The notes beneath the pieces are model-generated. The model was given only the letters and a program-made list of their open reading frames with translations, made no database searches and was not told the origin of the DNA. The position numbers and the translations under genes are program-made. Of a stretch of DNA of 30,778 nucleotides, positions 22,703-30,778 are shown in pieces. The first letter of the stretch is position 1. Each line of letters starts with the position of its first letter. The stretch is from Deinococcus sp. (GTDB taxonomy: Bacteria; Deinococcota; Deinococci; Deinococcales; Deinococcaceae): the NCBI GenBank assembly GCA_025351205.1, contig JANXWI010000199.1, forward strand, positions 1-30,778, read 5' to 3'.

Positions 22703-22842
22703 CCGTCCGGGTGAGGGTCGCAGGTGACGCCAGGACAGTGGTACACGAACCGAAATTCAGAGCTTGCTGGCCGGAGTCTCGACGACGCTGAATAGCAGGC
22801 TGCTCAACCAGACGCGGGCCACAGTCGCCCGGCGGAGTTTTT
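22703..22842 (+). promoter_or_regulatory. structured 5' leader of prfC
   Basis: 140 nt without other genes, unusual where many transcripts appear leaderless. Inverted repeats seen are ATTCAG (22756-22761) with CTGAAT (22789-22794), AGCAG/CTGCT near 22795-22805, and CGGGC (22815-22819) with GCCCG (22827-22831). The last hairpin is followed by GCGGAG and five T just before the start codon, so it could act as a weak terminator or mask the ribosome site GGCGGAG (22831-22837). No known riboswitch class is recognised. Confidence 0.35.
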
Positions 22843-24531
<1,689 letters not shown>

Positions 24532-24590
24532 GTCGGGCGGGTTTGGACTGTTGGGCCAGGGCTTTGAGCATTTGCCCTTCCCCACCCCCC

Positions 24591-24621
24591 AGCCCCCTAC
24601 CCCGAAGGGGTAGGGGGGGCT
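24591..24621. repeat. strong GAA-loop hairpin after prfC
   Basis: AGCCCCCTACCCC, loop GAA, then GGGGTAGGGGGGGCT form a 13-bp stem with a two-G bulge. There is no T-run, so it is not a classic terminator, though it could stall polymerase or protect the prfC mRNA 3' end. The GAA loop closed by C-G is shared with the other repeats of this window. Confidence 0.75.
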
Positions 24622-24702
24622 GAACAGAACCGTCAAGCGCTGCGCTGTTTGGAAGGAGAGTCGGTTCATCCAGCGGGGTATTGACCCTGGTTCTATGCAT
24701 AT

Positions 24703-24723
24703 GGAAGGCGGAAATCCGCTTCC
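24703..24723. repeat. imperfect palindrome GGAAG-CGGA / TCCG-CTTCC
   Basis: GGAAGGCGGA (24703-24712) and TCCGCTTCC (24715-24723) pair around AA with one bulged G. It is adjacent to ATGCATATG. Probably part of a dispersed repeat or a remnant; function unknown. Confidence 0.5.
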
Positions 24724-24853
24724 TGACGTTGGAAGGTTTGTACATTCGCCTTAGCCAATGAACTGCCAGAGCGCGGCTTTGATCCGCCGAAGGCTGTGCG
24801 AGTGCGGTGTGGAAGTTTTGTAAGCACGTTCTGACGACCAGTTTCTAACTCAA

Positions 24854-24945
24854 TGCCCTGGCCGTTCCCCTCGCCCCCGGCGGGAGAGGGGCCTCGCGAA
24901 GCGAGGGGGAGAGGGGACCACCGGGCAGGCCCAACCTAATCCACC
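24854..24945 (+). repeat. G-rich palindromic repeat, tandem copy 1
   Basis: Starts TGCCCTGGCCGTTCCCC, then CCCGGCGGGAGAGGGG, a hairpin CCTCGC-GAA-GCGAGG, and GGGAGAGGGG. Copy 2 begins with the same leader at 24946. The 50-bp core matches the element at 1-50 (opposite strand) with compensating changes in the stem. Confidence 0.85.
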
Positions 24946-25020
24946 TGCCCTGGCCGTTCCCCCCTCTACCCCCGGGAGAGGGGCGCTGCGAAGCAGCGGG
25001 GTGAGGGGGAGTGGGCAGCC
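24946..25020 (+). repeat. G-rich palindromic repeat, tandem copy 2
   Basis: Same leader as copy 1, then CCCGGGAGAGGGG, a hairpin CGCTGC-GAA-GCAGCG identical to that at 1-50, and GGGGTGAGGGGGA. It ends about 40 bp before the stop of the minus-strand gene. Confidence 0.85.
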
Positions 25021-25059
25021 GAGCAATGGTCAATCGTTCCCATGCGTCATTGATCTACC

Positions 25060-26064
25060 TCACCCCGCCAGCTGCTCTTTCGCCACGCCGGTTCTCAAAA
25101 ACTCCTGAAGCAGCGGCTCTAAATCATGTAAAGCGACGTCGGTTCGCATGGCGTACTCGGCGGGCGAGAGCTTGTCGGCCAGGGCGCGCAGGAAGGCCAG
25201 GCCCAGCGTGCCGTGCTGGGCGCGGAAGCTCTGGTGGACGCTGGTGATGGCGTTCAGGGCGTCCTTGCCGCGCAGGGTCAGGCCGTACTGCCCGTGCGCC
25301 CAGCCCGCCAGACTGCGCGGCAGAATCAGCGTCTGGGGGCGCAACGGGGCCGGAAACGCGCCCTCGTAGGGCAGGGTGGCGGGCATGGTCGCCACGATCT
25401 CGCCGCGCGAATAGAAGATCGCGCCGCGTGGCCGGGCATGCAGGCCTGTGAAGTCTTCGGTCAGGTTGAATTTCCAGGCGCGGCTGCCCACCCCCGACAG
25501 GATGTGCGCCAGATGCGGCGGCAGCGCGTAGGCACTCAAGGGCGCGCCCTGCTCGTACAGGTGCAGCAGCTCGCCCAGCGCCTGCTCTCCGGTGCTGGAA
25601 ATACTGGCGGCGGCCACCGTGCGCCCCTCGTACACCAGCACGAACGCCGCCTGATCCCCGATAAAGGCGTGCAGGTAGCCGTACCAGCCCACGTCGTGCA
25701 GGTGACGCAGAAAGTCGTGCAGGTTGCAGAAACTGGCGTTCAGGCCCAGCACGCTCGGCGCGACCTGAGGCAGAAAGCGGGCCAGAAACGGGGCGCTGCT
25801 GGGAAACATGGTGGTCAGCTCCGGAATGACCAGCAGCGGCTCTGAAGGGTCTTCTGGGTTATCGTCGGGGGCCTGGCTGCCGGGCAACTCGCCAGAGGAC
25901 GGGTGATCGGCGGACAGAACGGGGTCCTGAACGGTGTGATCCGGCTCTGCTCTGCTCAACTCGCTCCTGCCTGATTCGGTGCTGGCCAGCTCCGCGCGCT
26001 CCGGCTCGGTGTTTGGAACCCGCCTGCCCTTGGCCCGGTCCTGCCGCTCGGGTTCGCCGCTCAC
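25060..26064 (-). CDS. conserved-looking protein of unknown function, gamma-CA neighbour
   Basis: A 334-residue soluble protein I do not recognise. Residues 1-75 are low-complexity and rich in Glu, Ser, Pro and Arg (for example ERAELASTESGRSELSRAEP). The ordered part (about 78-330) contains LHDFLRHLHDVGWYGYLHAF followed by FVLVYEGRTVAAASIS. That recalls the helix-then-strand start of DUF4388/PATAN domains such as the one encoded at 10768, but the similarity is only by eye. The start is GTG 26064, which overlaps the stop of the upstream gene by 4 nt (GTGA), so translation is coupled to it. Confidence 0.6.
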   Translation of the reverse strand: MSGEPERQDRAKGRRVPNTEPERAELASTESGRSELSRAEPDHTVQDPVLSADHPSSGELPGSQAPDDNPEDPSEPLLVIPELTTMFPSSAPFLARFLPQVAPSVLGLNASFCNLHDFLRHLHDVGWYGYLHAFIGDQAAFVLVYEGRTVAAASISSTGEQALGELLHLYEQGAPLSAYALPPHLAHILSGVGSRAWKFNLTEDFTGLHARPRGAIFYSRGEIVATMPATLPYEGAFPAPLRPQTLILPRSLAGWAHGQYGLTLRGKDALNAITSVHQSFRAQHGTLGLAFLRALADKLSPAEYAMRTDVALHDLEPLLQEFLRTGVAKEQLAG

Positions 26065-26630
26065 CGCTGCGCCTCAGGTACCCCGGCGGGCTGCACCCGT
26101 TCCAGCCCTGCTCTGTACCGTTCGGCGTTGCGGACGTAGTGCGCGGCATTGCCGACCCTGCCCGCTGCCCTCACCGGCCCCACCACTCGCGCCGGAATGC
26201 CCACCGCCAGCATGCCGTCCGGTACCTCCTTGCCCTCCGGCAGCAGCGCCCCGGCTCCCAGCACCGCGCCCGCGCCCAGCCGCGAGCCGTTGAGCATGAT
26301 GGCTCCCATGCCCACCAGGCTGCCAGCAGCGCAGGTTGCGCCGTGAACGACGGCCCGGTGGCCCACGGTCACGCCCGCTTCCAGGGTGCAGGGAAAGCCG
26401 GGGTCGGCGTGCAGCACCGCGCCGTCCTGCACGTTGCTGCCCTCGCCCACACGGATGGCCTCGGTGTCGCCGCGCAGCACCGCCCCGAACCACACGCTGC
26501 TGTGGGCACCCAGCGTGACGCGCCCGATCAGGTCGGCACTGGGCGCCACGAAGGCGCTGGGATGAAGCTGCGGGCCGAGTTCCTTGGAGCCGGGCACCTG
26601 TGGACCTTCGTGAAGCGCGTACAGCGGCAT
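26061..26630 (-). CDS. gamma-carbonic-anhydrase-like hexapeptide-repeat protein
   Basis: A 189-residue left-handed beta-helix protein. Hexapeptide repeats run from about residue 25 to 150, and the three zinc-binding histidines of the gamma-carbonic anhydrase family fit His74, His91 and His96 (GH then H five residues on). It includes the family motif RGDTEAIRVGEGSNVQDGAV. Members hydrate CO2 or act as acyl-/metal-binding scaffolds; activity cannot be told from sequence. The ATG at 26630 has GGAGG 4 nt upstream. It lies 27 nt after the Nudix gene and overlaps the next one, so a three-gene operon is likely. Confidence 0.88.
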   Translation of the reverse strand: MPLYALHEGPQVPGSKELGPQLHPSAFVAPSADLIGRVTLGAHSSVWFGAVLRGDTEAIRVGEGSNVQDGAVLHADPGFPCTLEAGVTVGHRAVVHGATCAAGSLVGMGAIMLNGSRLGAGAVLGAGALLPEGKEVPDGMLAVGIPARVVGPVRAAGRVGNAAHYVRNAERYRAGLERVQPAGVPEAQR

Positions 26631-26657
26631 TGATCCTCCGGGGCGGGCGGCAGCGGG

Positions 26658-27080
26658 TTAGGGAGTTGAAAGCAGGGCCAGGGCCTCCAGGAGCAGTTGA
26701 CGGTCTTCCGGGTAGCTTAACATCTGACTGGCCTGTTCTGGTGCGAAGAACCCGCCCTCGGCGAAGGTGTCTTCCAGCAGTAACTGGGTGCTGGCAGTCC
26801 GCATGACATACCAGTGAATCTGCCGCTGCTGCTGGCGGTCATTGGTGTAGCGGGTCGGGAACAGGGCCGCCGTAACAGTGGCGCTCACGCCTCCCTCTTC
26901 CTGCACCTCGCGCACGGCGGCCTGCGCGAGCGTCTCGCCCGCCTCGACGTGCCCCTTGGGAAAGGCCCAGGCCCCGCTGCGGTAGCGCACCAGCAGGACC
27001 CCCAGCGGCCCGAAGACCACCCCCCCGGCCCCCGGGATGGACGTGCTGGGCGACGTTTCTGACGGTGGCGGCGGGTTCAC
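26658..27080 (-). CDS. Nudix hydrolase
   Basis: A 140-residue protein with a complete Nudix box at residues 43-65 (GHVEAGE, then REVQEEGGV). This binds Mg2+ and cleaves nucleoside diphosphates linked to another group. The FPKGHVEAGE start resembles Ap4A/diadenosine-type and MutT-like members, but the substrate cannot be assigned. Deinococcus genomes carry many Nudix genes. The GTG at 27080 is leaderless (TATACT 6 nt upstream). First gene of the minus-strand operon with the gamma-CA-like gene. Confidence 0.93.
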   Translation of the reverse strand: MNPPPPSETSPSTSIPGAGGVVFGPLGVLLVRYRSGAWAFPKGHVEAGETLAQAAVREVQEEGGVSATVTAALFPTRYTNDRQQQRQIHWYVMRTASTQLLLEDTFAEGGFFAPEQASQMLSYPEDRQLLLEALALLSTP

Positions 27081-27086
27081 CGGTCC

Positions 27087-27092
27087 AGTATA
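27087..27092 (-). promoter_or_regulatory. leaderless -10 box of the Nudix operon
   Basis: On the minus strand TATACT is followed by GGACCG (6 nt) and the GTG at 27080. It is one of a divergent pair with 27140-27145, which drives the DUF898 gene. Confidence 0.55.
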
Positions 27093-27139
27093 GCGGCCCT
27101 GAAACGGCAGATCTGCGCCCGCCCACCGGGTTCAGGCTC

Positions 27140-27145
27140 TAGCAT
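27140..27145 (+). promoter_or_regulatory. leaderless -10 box of the DUF898 gene
   Basis: TAGCAT is followed by GGGGGC (6 nt) and the ATG at 27152. The G-run is too close to the ATG to be a normal ribosome site. Confidence 0.5.
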
Positions 27146-27151
27146 GGGGGC

Positions 27152-28468
27152 ATGACCGACGTGCCGCCACCCTCTGCGCCCAGCAGCGCCGACGCCCCCG
27201 GGTCCGACACCGGCGGGAAGCTGAGCCTCAGCAAGACCCAGGTGACCTCCGCCCGGCTGTTCGGTCGCCCCGAGACGGTGCCGCCAGCTTCAGCGACGGT
27301 GCCAGCTTCAGTGACAGGACCCGTTTCAGCCACGGTGCCCGAGATCACCACGCTGGGCGTCCGTTTCACCGGGCAGGCGGGCGAGTATTTCCGCATCTGG
27401 ATCGTCAACGTGCTGCTCAGCGTGGTCACGCTGGGCATCTATTCGCCCTGGGCGCGGGTGCGGACCCGGCAGTATTTCTACGGCCACGCCTGGCTGGACG
27501 GTCACAATTTCGAGTACACCGCCCGGCCCATTGCCCTGCTGCGGGGCTTTCTGCTGGTCGGCGCGCTGTTCGTGGTCTACACCGTGACTCAGCAGGTCGA
27601 GAGGTTGCAGTGGATCAGGTTTCTGCTGCTGGGCCTGTTCGGGGTGCTGTACCCGTGGCTGGTGTACCGTTCGCTGAAATTCAACGCCGCCAACACAGTC
27701 TACCGGGGCCTGAACTTTCATTTTCACGGCAAGGCGGGCGCGGCCTACGTGGCCTACCTGTTCGTCATGTTCACGGTCCCCTTCACGCTGGGCCTGACCT
27801 ATCCGCTGGCCATCTGGATGCAGCGGCGCTACGTGCTGGAACACGCCGCCTACGGCACGGCCAGGGCGCGCTGGGGCAAGGAGGCGGGGCCGGTCTACAT
27901 CATCTTCCTGACCGCGCTGGGCGTGAGCATCGGCCTGGGCACCCTGATCGCGGTGATTGCGGGCATCGCGGTGGCCGTCACGGGCGCGAGCGGCGGCTTC
28001 GAGAGCCTCGGCACGGTGCTGGGCGGCCTGGGTCAGACCGGAACGTCCGGCAAGGGCCACGGGCAGGGCGGAAGCGGCGCCGGGCTGGCCGGGGCGCTGC
28101 TGATCGGCGGCATTGCCCTGCTGTACCTGACGTTCATTCTGGCCTCGCTCACCTTGCAGCAGTACATCCGGGCCGCGCTGCTCAAGTTCAGCCTGCACGA
28201 CCTGTACATCGGCCCGACCCTGCGGCTCCAGGCCACGTTCAACCCGGTGCGGCTGGCCTGGATCAGCAGCAGCAACCTGGTGGCCCAGCTGTTCACGCTG
28301 GGGCTGCTCACGCCCTGGGCGGCGGTGCGGCACACCCGCTACCTGCTGGAAGGGGTGCAGGTGCAGACCATCGCGGGCCTGGGCGATTTCGCCGCCGACG
28401 CAACCCCCACCGAGTCGGCGCTGGGCGAGGCGGCGCACGAATTCTTCAATTTCGACCTTGGATTTTAA
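27152..28468 (+). CDS. DUF898 (YjgN-family) membrane protein
   Basis: A 438-residue membrane protein. A Pro/Ser/Thr/Ala-rich N-terminal tail (about 1-65) precedes VRFTGQAGEYFRIWIVNVLLSVVTLGIYSPWARVRTRQYFY, the signature of YjgN/DUF898 proteins, quoted here only by its ends: VRFTGQ and YSPWARVRTRQYFY. A second copy-like segment near the C-terminus has LVAQLFTLGLLTPWAAVRHTRY. About six to seven helices are predicted. Function unknown; members are often inner-membrane proteins of uncharacterised role. Part of the N-terminal tail is coded by 18-bp tandem repeats. The start is ATG 27152, leaderless. The M48 protease gene follows after 101 nt. Confidence 0.85.
   Translation: MTDVPPPSAPSSADAPGSDTGGKLSLSKTQVTSARLFGRPETVPPASATVPASVTGPVSATVPEITTLGVRFTGQAGEYFRIWIVNVLLSVVTLGIYSPWARVRTRQYFYGHAWLDGHNFEYTARPIALLRGFLLVGALFVVYTVTQQVERLQWIRFLLLGLFGVLYPWLVYRSLKFNAANTVYRGLNFHFHGKAGAAYVAYLFVMFTVPFTLGLTYPLAIWMQRRYVLEHAAYGTARARWGKEAGPVYIIFLTALGVSIGLGTLIAVIAGIAVAVTGASGGFESLGTVLGGLGQTGTSGKGHGQGGSGAGLAGALLIGGIALLYLTFILASLTLQQYIRAALLKFSLHDLYIGPTLRLQATFNPVRLAWISSSNLVAQLFTLGLLTPWAAVRHTRYLLEGVQVQTIAGLGDFAADATPTESALGEAAHEFFNFDLGF
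27284..27337 (+). repeat. 18-bp tandem repeats in the DUF898 N-terminal tail
   Basis: Three units (CCAGCTTCAGCGACGGTG at 27284-27301, then 27302-27319 and 27320-27337 with changes) encode hexapeptides such as PASATV. The frame is kept. Confidence 0.75.
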
Positions 28469-28472
28469 GATG

Positions 28473-28539
28473 GCGGAGTCCAGGATGGCGGATTTTAAAT
28501 GACGCATCTCAGCGTTGCGGAGTCCAGGATGGCGGATTT
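28473..28539 (+). repeat. 23-bp direct repeat at the end of the DUF898 gene
   Basis: A 23-bp sequence beginning GCGGAGTCCAGGATGGCGG occurs at 28473-28495 and 28517-28539, and GGATTTTAA, which spells the gene's own last codons and stop, is repeated at the boundaries. It looks like local duplication of the gene end within the 101-nt gap before the M48 gene. Confidence 0.8.
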
Positions 28540-28569
28540 CAATCTCTCAGTGCTGACGGAGGTCCTCTG

Positions 28570-29676
28570 ATGACTCAGCCCTCAACCCCCGACCGAGACA
28601 GCGACCTGAATTTCAGCGACCTGACCCCTGGCGAGCTGAGTTTCGGGGCCGTCTACTTCGACGGTCTGACCTCGCGTCAGCGTCAGGCAGAGGTGCAGGT
28701 CAGCGGACAGACGCTGCTGGTGCGCTCGGAGGGCCTGGAGGCCAGCTACCCGCTGGGCGGCGTGCGGATCGAGCCGCCCCTGGCACGGCTGCGGCGGGTG
28801 CTCAAGCTGCCGGGAAATGCCAGGCTGGAAACCGACGACAGGCGGGCCATCGCGGCCCTGGAGCGGCGGCTGGGGCGCAACGCGGGCCTGAGCCTGGTGC
28901 AGCGCCTGGAGTCGCGCTGGCCCATCGCGCTGGCCTCGCTGGTGGGGGTGCTGGTGTTTATTGCGCTGTTCTTGCAGTACGGGCTGCCCGCGCTCGCCGG
29001 AGTCGCCGCGCAGATCACGCCGCCAGCGGTGATGGCGACCCTCGACAGCCAGACGGTGCGGGCCATCGACACCCAGTACCTGAAGCCCTCGTCGGTCAGC
29101 CCGGCCCGCCAGGAGAAACTGCGCCAGGACTTTGCGGCCCTGGCTGCCGAGCGCGGCGGGCCGTACACCTTCCGGCTGCTGTTCCGGAAAGGCGGCGCGC
29201 TGGTCGGGGCCAACGCCTTCGCGCTGCCGGGCGGCACGGTGTTCGTGACCGACGAACTGGTGGGACTGGCCAAAAGTGACCGCGAGATTCTGGGCGTGCT
29301 GGCCCACGAGGTCGGGCACGTGCAGCACCGCCACGCCATGCGCCAGATCTATCAGAGTCTGGGCCTGACCCTGATGTTCTCGGTGGTGGCCGGAGACGTG
29401 ACGAGCGCGGCCTCGGTGGCGGCGGCGGTCCCGGCCTTCCTGCTCAGCAGCGGCTACTCGAGGCAGGCCGAGACCCAGGCCGACGACGACGCGGGCCGCT
29501 GGCTGATGAAGCGCTACGGCACCACCCGGCCCCTTCAGGACATCCTGAAGCGCCTGATAGAGCAGGACGGCCCGGTGCAGCGCAGCCGCGTGATGGACCT
29601 GCTCGCCAGCCATCCGGGCGAACAGGCGCGGCTGGCACACCTTCAGGCCATCGAGGCGGCGGGGAAGGCCCCGTAA
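28570..29676 (+). CDS. membrane-anchored M48 metalloprotease with DUF7092 domain
   Basis: A 368-residue protein. The N-terminal DUF7092 domain (about residues 22-95, with GELSFGAVYFDGL) is followed by one membrane helix (about 116-137) and an M48 peptidase domain. The zinc site is HEVGH (His246, Glu247, His250), and the third ligand lies in ETQADDDAGRW (Glu301, Asp305). M48 proteases of this type act at the membrane in protein quality control. The ATG at 28570 has GGAGGT 6 nt upstream. It is probably co-transcribed with the DUF898 gene 101 nt upstream, and no terminator is visible after it. Confidence 0.9.
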   Translation: MTQPSTPDRDSDLNFSDLTPGELSFGAVYFDGLTSRQRQAEVQVSGQTLLVRSEGLEASYPLGGVRIEPPLARLRRVLKLPGNARLETDDRRAIAALERRLGRNAGLSLVQRLESRWPIALASLVGVLVFIALFLQYGLPALAGVAAQITPPAVMATLDSQTVRAIDTQYLKPSSVSPARQEKLRQDFAALAAERGGPYTFRLLFRKGGALVGANAFALPGGTVFVTDELVGLAKSDREILGVLAHEVGHVQHRHAMRQIYQSLGLTLMFSVVAGDVTSAASVAAAVPAFLLSSGYSRQAETQADDDAGRWLMKRYGTTRPLQDILKRLIEQDGPVQRSRVMDLLASHPGEQARLAHLQAIEAAGKAP

Positions 29677-29701
29677 AACAGTATGGATGTCTGGGATGGT
29701 G

Positions 29702-29740
29702 TTGGAGGTGTGCCTTTAATGTCACGTTGTTTCCCTCCAA
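29702..29740. repeat. inverted repeat TTGGAGG / CCTCCAA before the right-edge gene
   Basis: Seven-bp perfect arms at 29702-29708 and 29734-29740 with a 25-nt loop, in the 147-bp gap between the M48 gene and the edge gene. There is no T-run. Possibly a weak transcript end or an operator. Confidence 0.3.
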
Positions 29741-29808
29741 TGATCCTGCCGCGAAAGTGGGCGCACGCGTGAAACAGGCTTTTGGTTTTGCTACCCTGTT
29801 TTTTAATC

Positions 29809-29818
29809 AGGAGGTGAT
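29809..29818 (+). promoter_or_regulatory. near-perfect Shine-Dalgarno deciding the start at 29824
   Basis: AGGAGGTGAT is complementary to the full 3' end of 16S rRNA and lies 5 nt before the GTG at 29824. An in-frame TGA at 29815-29817 rules out any earlier start. The AT-rich stretch just before it (29780-29808) contains possible -10 elements such as TTTAAT, but none stands out. Confidence 0.85.
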
Positions 29819-29823
29819 GCACC

Positions 29824-30778
29824 GTGGAGTTCAAACCCAAATCCAGAAGGATGGACGATTCGCTGCTCCGGGTCAACCGGCAAAGCTTGAAGGCTCAGCG
29901 GAGCCTGGGTCCCGACATGAGTTACCGGCGAGCGCCCCTTCTGCCCAAACCCCAGGTCAGCTCCAGACAGCTGCGACTCCAGCGCACCGAGAAGCAGCTC
30001 ACCGACTTCACCGTGTTGCCAGTCATCGCCCAGCGTCAGGCGCTGGCACCGATGCTGGAAGGTTTCCAGCTTCAGCGAGATGCCCTGAGTCTGGACGGTC
30101 CAGCCTCGCATCGTCAGAGTCTGCAACGGCAGATCGAGGGTCATCAGGCCAGTCTGGGTGCCCCGGGGCTGCAAGCCGGGCAGTACGAGGCAGCGGTACA
30201 GCGACAGGCCGACCTCCAGACTCCAGTAGCTCCACTGACTCAGCGACCCAGTAGCCCGGCACAATGGAGTCAGGGTGGGCTGTGGGAGGTGCAACGGGTG
30301 GCCCATCCCAGCAAGGCAGGGCAGACCATCAGCCTGCGTGAACAGGAACAGTCGCAGCACCTGGGGATGCTGCGGACGGTGGGCACCCAGCTGGGTCAGG
30401 GTTTCCGGGCAGACACCGGACCAGCCGTGCAGCGATACGCCGAGTACGGTGCGGCTCTGGCCCCCTTTCAACGGCTGGGCACGGTGACGGGAAAAGCAGT
30501 GGTCAGCACCGCCATGATGCAGGTGCCGGTGTCACAGCGCCAGACCTTACAACGGGCCATCGACGACACCATCCAGCGTCAGCAGGCACAGGAAACCCAG
30601 GACCGGGCCATCATCGGGCTGCACAGCCTGCAACGCCAGCTGGATCACCTGGACGGTCAGAGTGAACAGCCGCTGATGGAGCGTATTCAGGCGCGGCGGG
30701 GTAGCGGCAACCCGATTCCAGCGTCTCTCCGAAAAGTGTTGGAACTGGAGTTGAACCATGACCTGAGCCGGGTGCGGC
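29824..30778 (+). CDS. Gln-rich protein with probable eCIS-core (DUF4157) domain, 3' end missing
   Basis: An open frame of 318 codons with no stop from the GTG at 29824 to the window edge, so the gene is incomplete. About one residue in seven is Gln (45 of 318), mostly CAG. Residues 1-255 are helical-looking without a recognised domain, and 255-290 could form a coiled coil (RAIDDTIQRQQAQETQDRAI). The last residues, from about 297 (NPIPASLRKVLELELNHDLSRVR, quoted here as PIPASLRK and NHDLSRVR), match the opening of the DUF4157 domain. In complete members that domain continues with a VHT motif and an HExxH-like site. DUF4157 marks proteins linked to extracellular contractile injection systems, including effectors. 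No signal peptide is present. Its base composition and codon use differ from its neighbours, suggesting an acquired gene. Confidence 0.75.
   Translation, partial: MEFKPKSRRMDDSLLRVNRQSLKAQRSLGPDMSYRRAPLLPKPQVSSRQLRLQRTEKQLTDFTVLPVIAQRQALAPMLEGFQLQRDALSLDGPASHRQSLQRQIEGHQASLGAPGLQAGQYEAAVQRQADLQTPVAPLTQRPSSPAQWSQGGLWEVQRVAHPSKAGQTISLREQEQSQHLGMLRTVGTQLGQGFRADTGPAVQRYAEYGAALAPFQRLGTVTGKAVVSTAMMQVPVSQRQTLQRAIDDTIQRQQAQETQDRAIIGLHSLQRQLDHLDGQSEQPLMERIQARRGSGNPIPASLRKVLELELNHDLSRVR

Larger units (their letters stand above)
24532..25059. other. 528-bp gene-free region of palindromic repeats
   Basis: Lies between the ends of prfC (plus) and the unknown minus-strand gene. It contains a strong hairpin at 24591-24621, an inverted repeat at 24703-24723, and two related G-rich elements at 24854-25020. 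Between them is AT-richer sequence (24725-24850) with no credible gene. No tRNA or mobile-element gene is visible. Confidence 0.7.

Noticed and set aside
22703..22842. Possible cobalamin-type riboswitch in the prfC leader
   Set aside because: A GCCAGGACAGTGG stretch faintly recalls the B12 box region, but the core pairs are missing and RF3 is not a B12 gene.
24591..24621. Rho-independent terminator of prfC
   Set aside because: Strong stem but no T-run; kept as a repeat, with a termination role only possible.
24725..24850. Remnant of an insertion sequence
   Set aside because: AT-richer than its surroundings but no transposase fragment or matching terminal repeats could be seen.
29727..30254. 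Plus-strand 175-codon frame overlapping the right-edge gene
   Set aside because: Starts inside the gap without a ribosome site and overlaps the better frame at 29824.
29803..30471. Minus-strand 222-codon frame in the right-edge gene
   Set aside because: No ribosome site, and the plus-strand frame has a near-perfect one, continuous coding and a domain match.

Overview
The window is about 30.8 kb of GC-rich, gene-dense bacterial DNA that reads like a Deinococcus chromosome. Reasons: the gene content (nuo operon, release factor 3, FecR/CHASE2 signalling pair, DUF4388, DUF898 and DUF7092-M48 proteins), frequent GTG/TTG starts, G-rich palindromic intergenic repeats, and many genes whose start codon lies 5-7 nt after a TANNNT -10 box, the leaderless-mRNA layout known from Deinococcus. 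The genus is inferred from content and style, not from a database match.

Layout. 1-5378: the 3' half of a complex I operon (nuoK, nuoL, nuoM, a 41-codon coupled ORF, nuoN) closed by a strong hairpin terminator. 5404-8641 (minus): a secreted FecR-domain protein and an overlapping CHASE2-GGDEF sensor. 8688-10592 (plus): an ABC-F ATPase sharing a 46-bp divergent promoter region with fecR. 10768-12656 (plus): a double-DUF4388 protein and a DUF5984-like protein. 12661-20098 (minus): a tightly packed seven-gene cluster, in transcription order MoxR-like ATPase, DUF2201/VWA-like protein, LRV-repeat protein, YchJ/SEC-C protein, small membrane protein, recJ and a DUF2268-like metallopeptidase. 20356-22542 (minus): a 5TMR-GGDEF-GAF diguanylate cyclase. 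22664-24531 (plus): a long leader carrying an 8-codon ORF, then prfC (RF3). 24532-25059: a 528-bp gene-free block of palindromic repeats. 25060-27080 (minus): Nudix hydrolase, gamma-carbonic-anhydrase-like protein and an unknown protein. 27152-29676 (plus): a DUF898 membrane protein and a DUF7092-M48 membrane metalloprotease. 29824 to the right edge (plus): a Gln-rich open frame that runs out of the window just as an eCIS-core (DUF4157) domain appears to begin.

How the genes work together. NuoK-L-M-N are the membrane proton-pumping arm of NADH dehydrogenase. FecR plus CHASE2-GGDEF looks like an envelope sensor coupled to cyclic-di-GMP, and a second GGDEF protein is nearby. MoxR and the VWA-like partner form a chaperone-type pair. 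recJ (single-strand DNA exonuclease, RecF-type repair) is embedded in a translationally coupled run.

The points most worth following are (i) the truncated DUF4157-type protein at the right edge, (ii) a leaderless mini-ORF ending Pro-Pro-stop in front of prfC, a possible release-factor autoregulation device, (iii) a palindromic insertion between nuoM and nuoN that is itself an open, coupled small ORF, (iv) the consistent leaderless -10 architecture, and (v) intergenic palindromes with GAA triloops. All functions are inferred by reading the sequence; no search was run.
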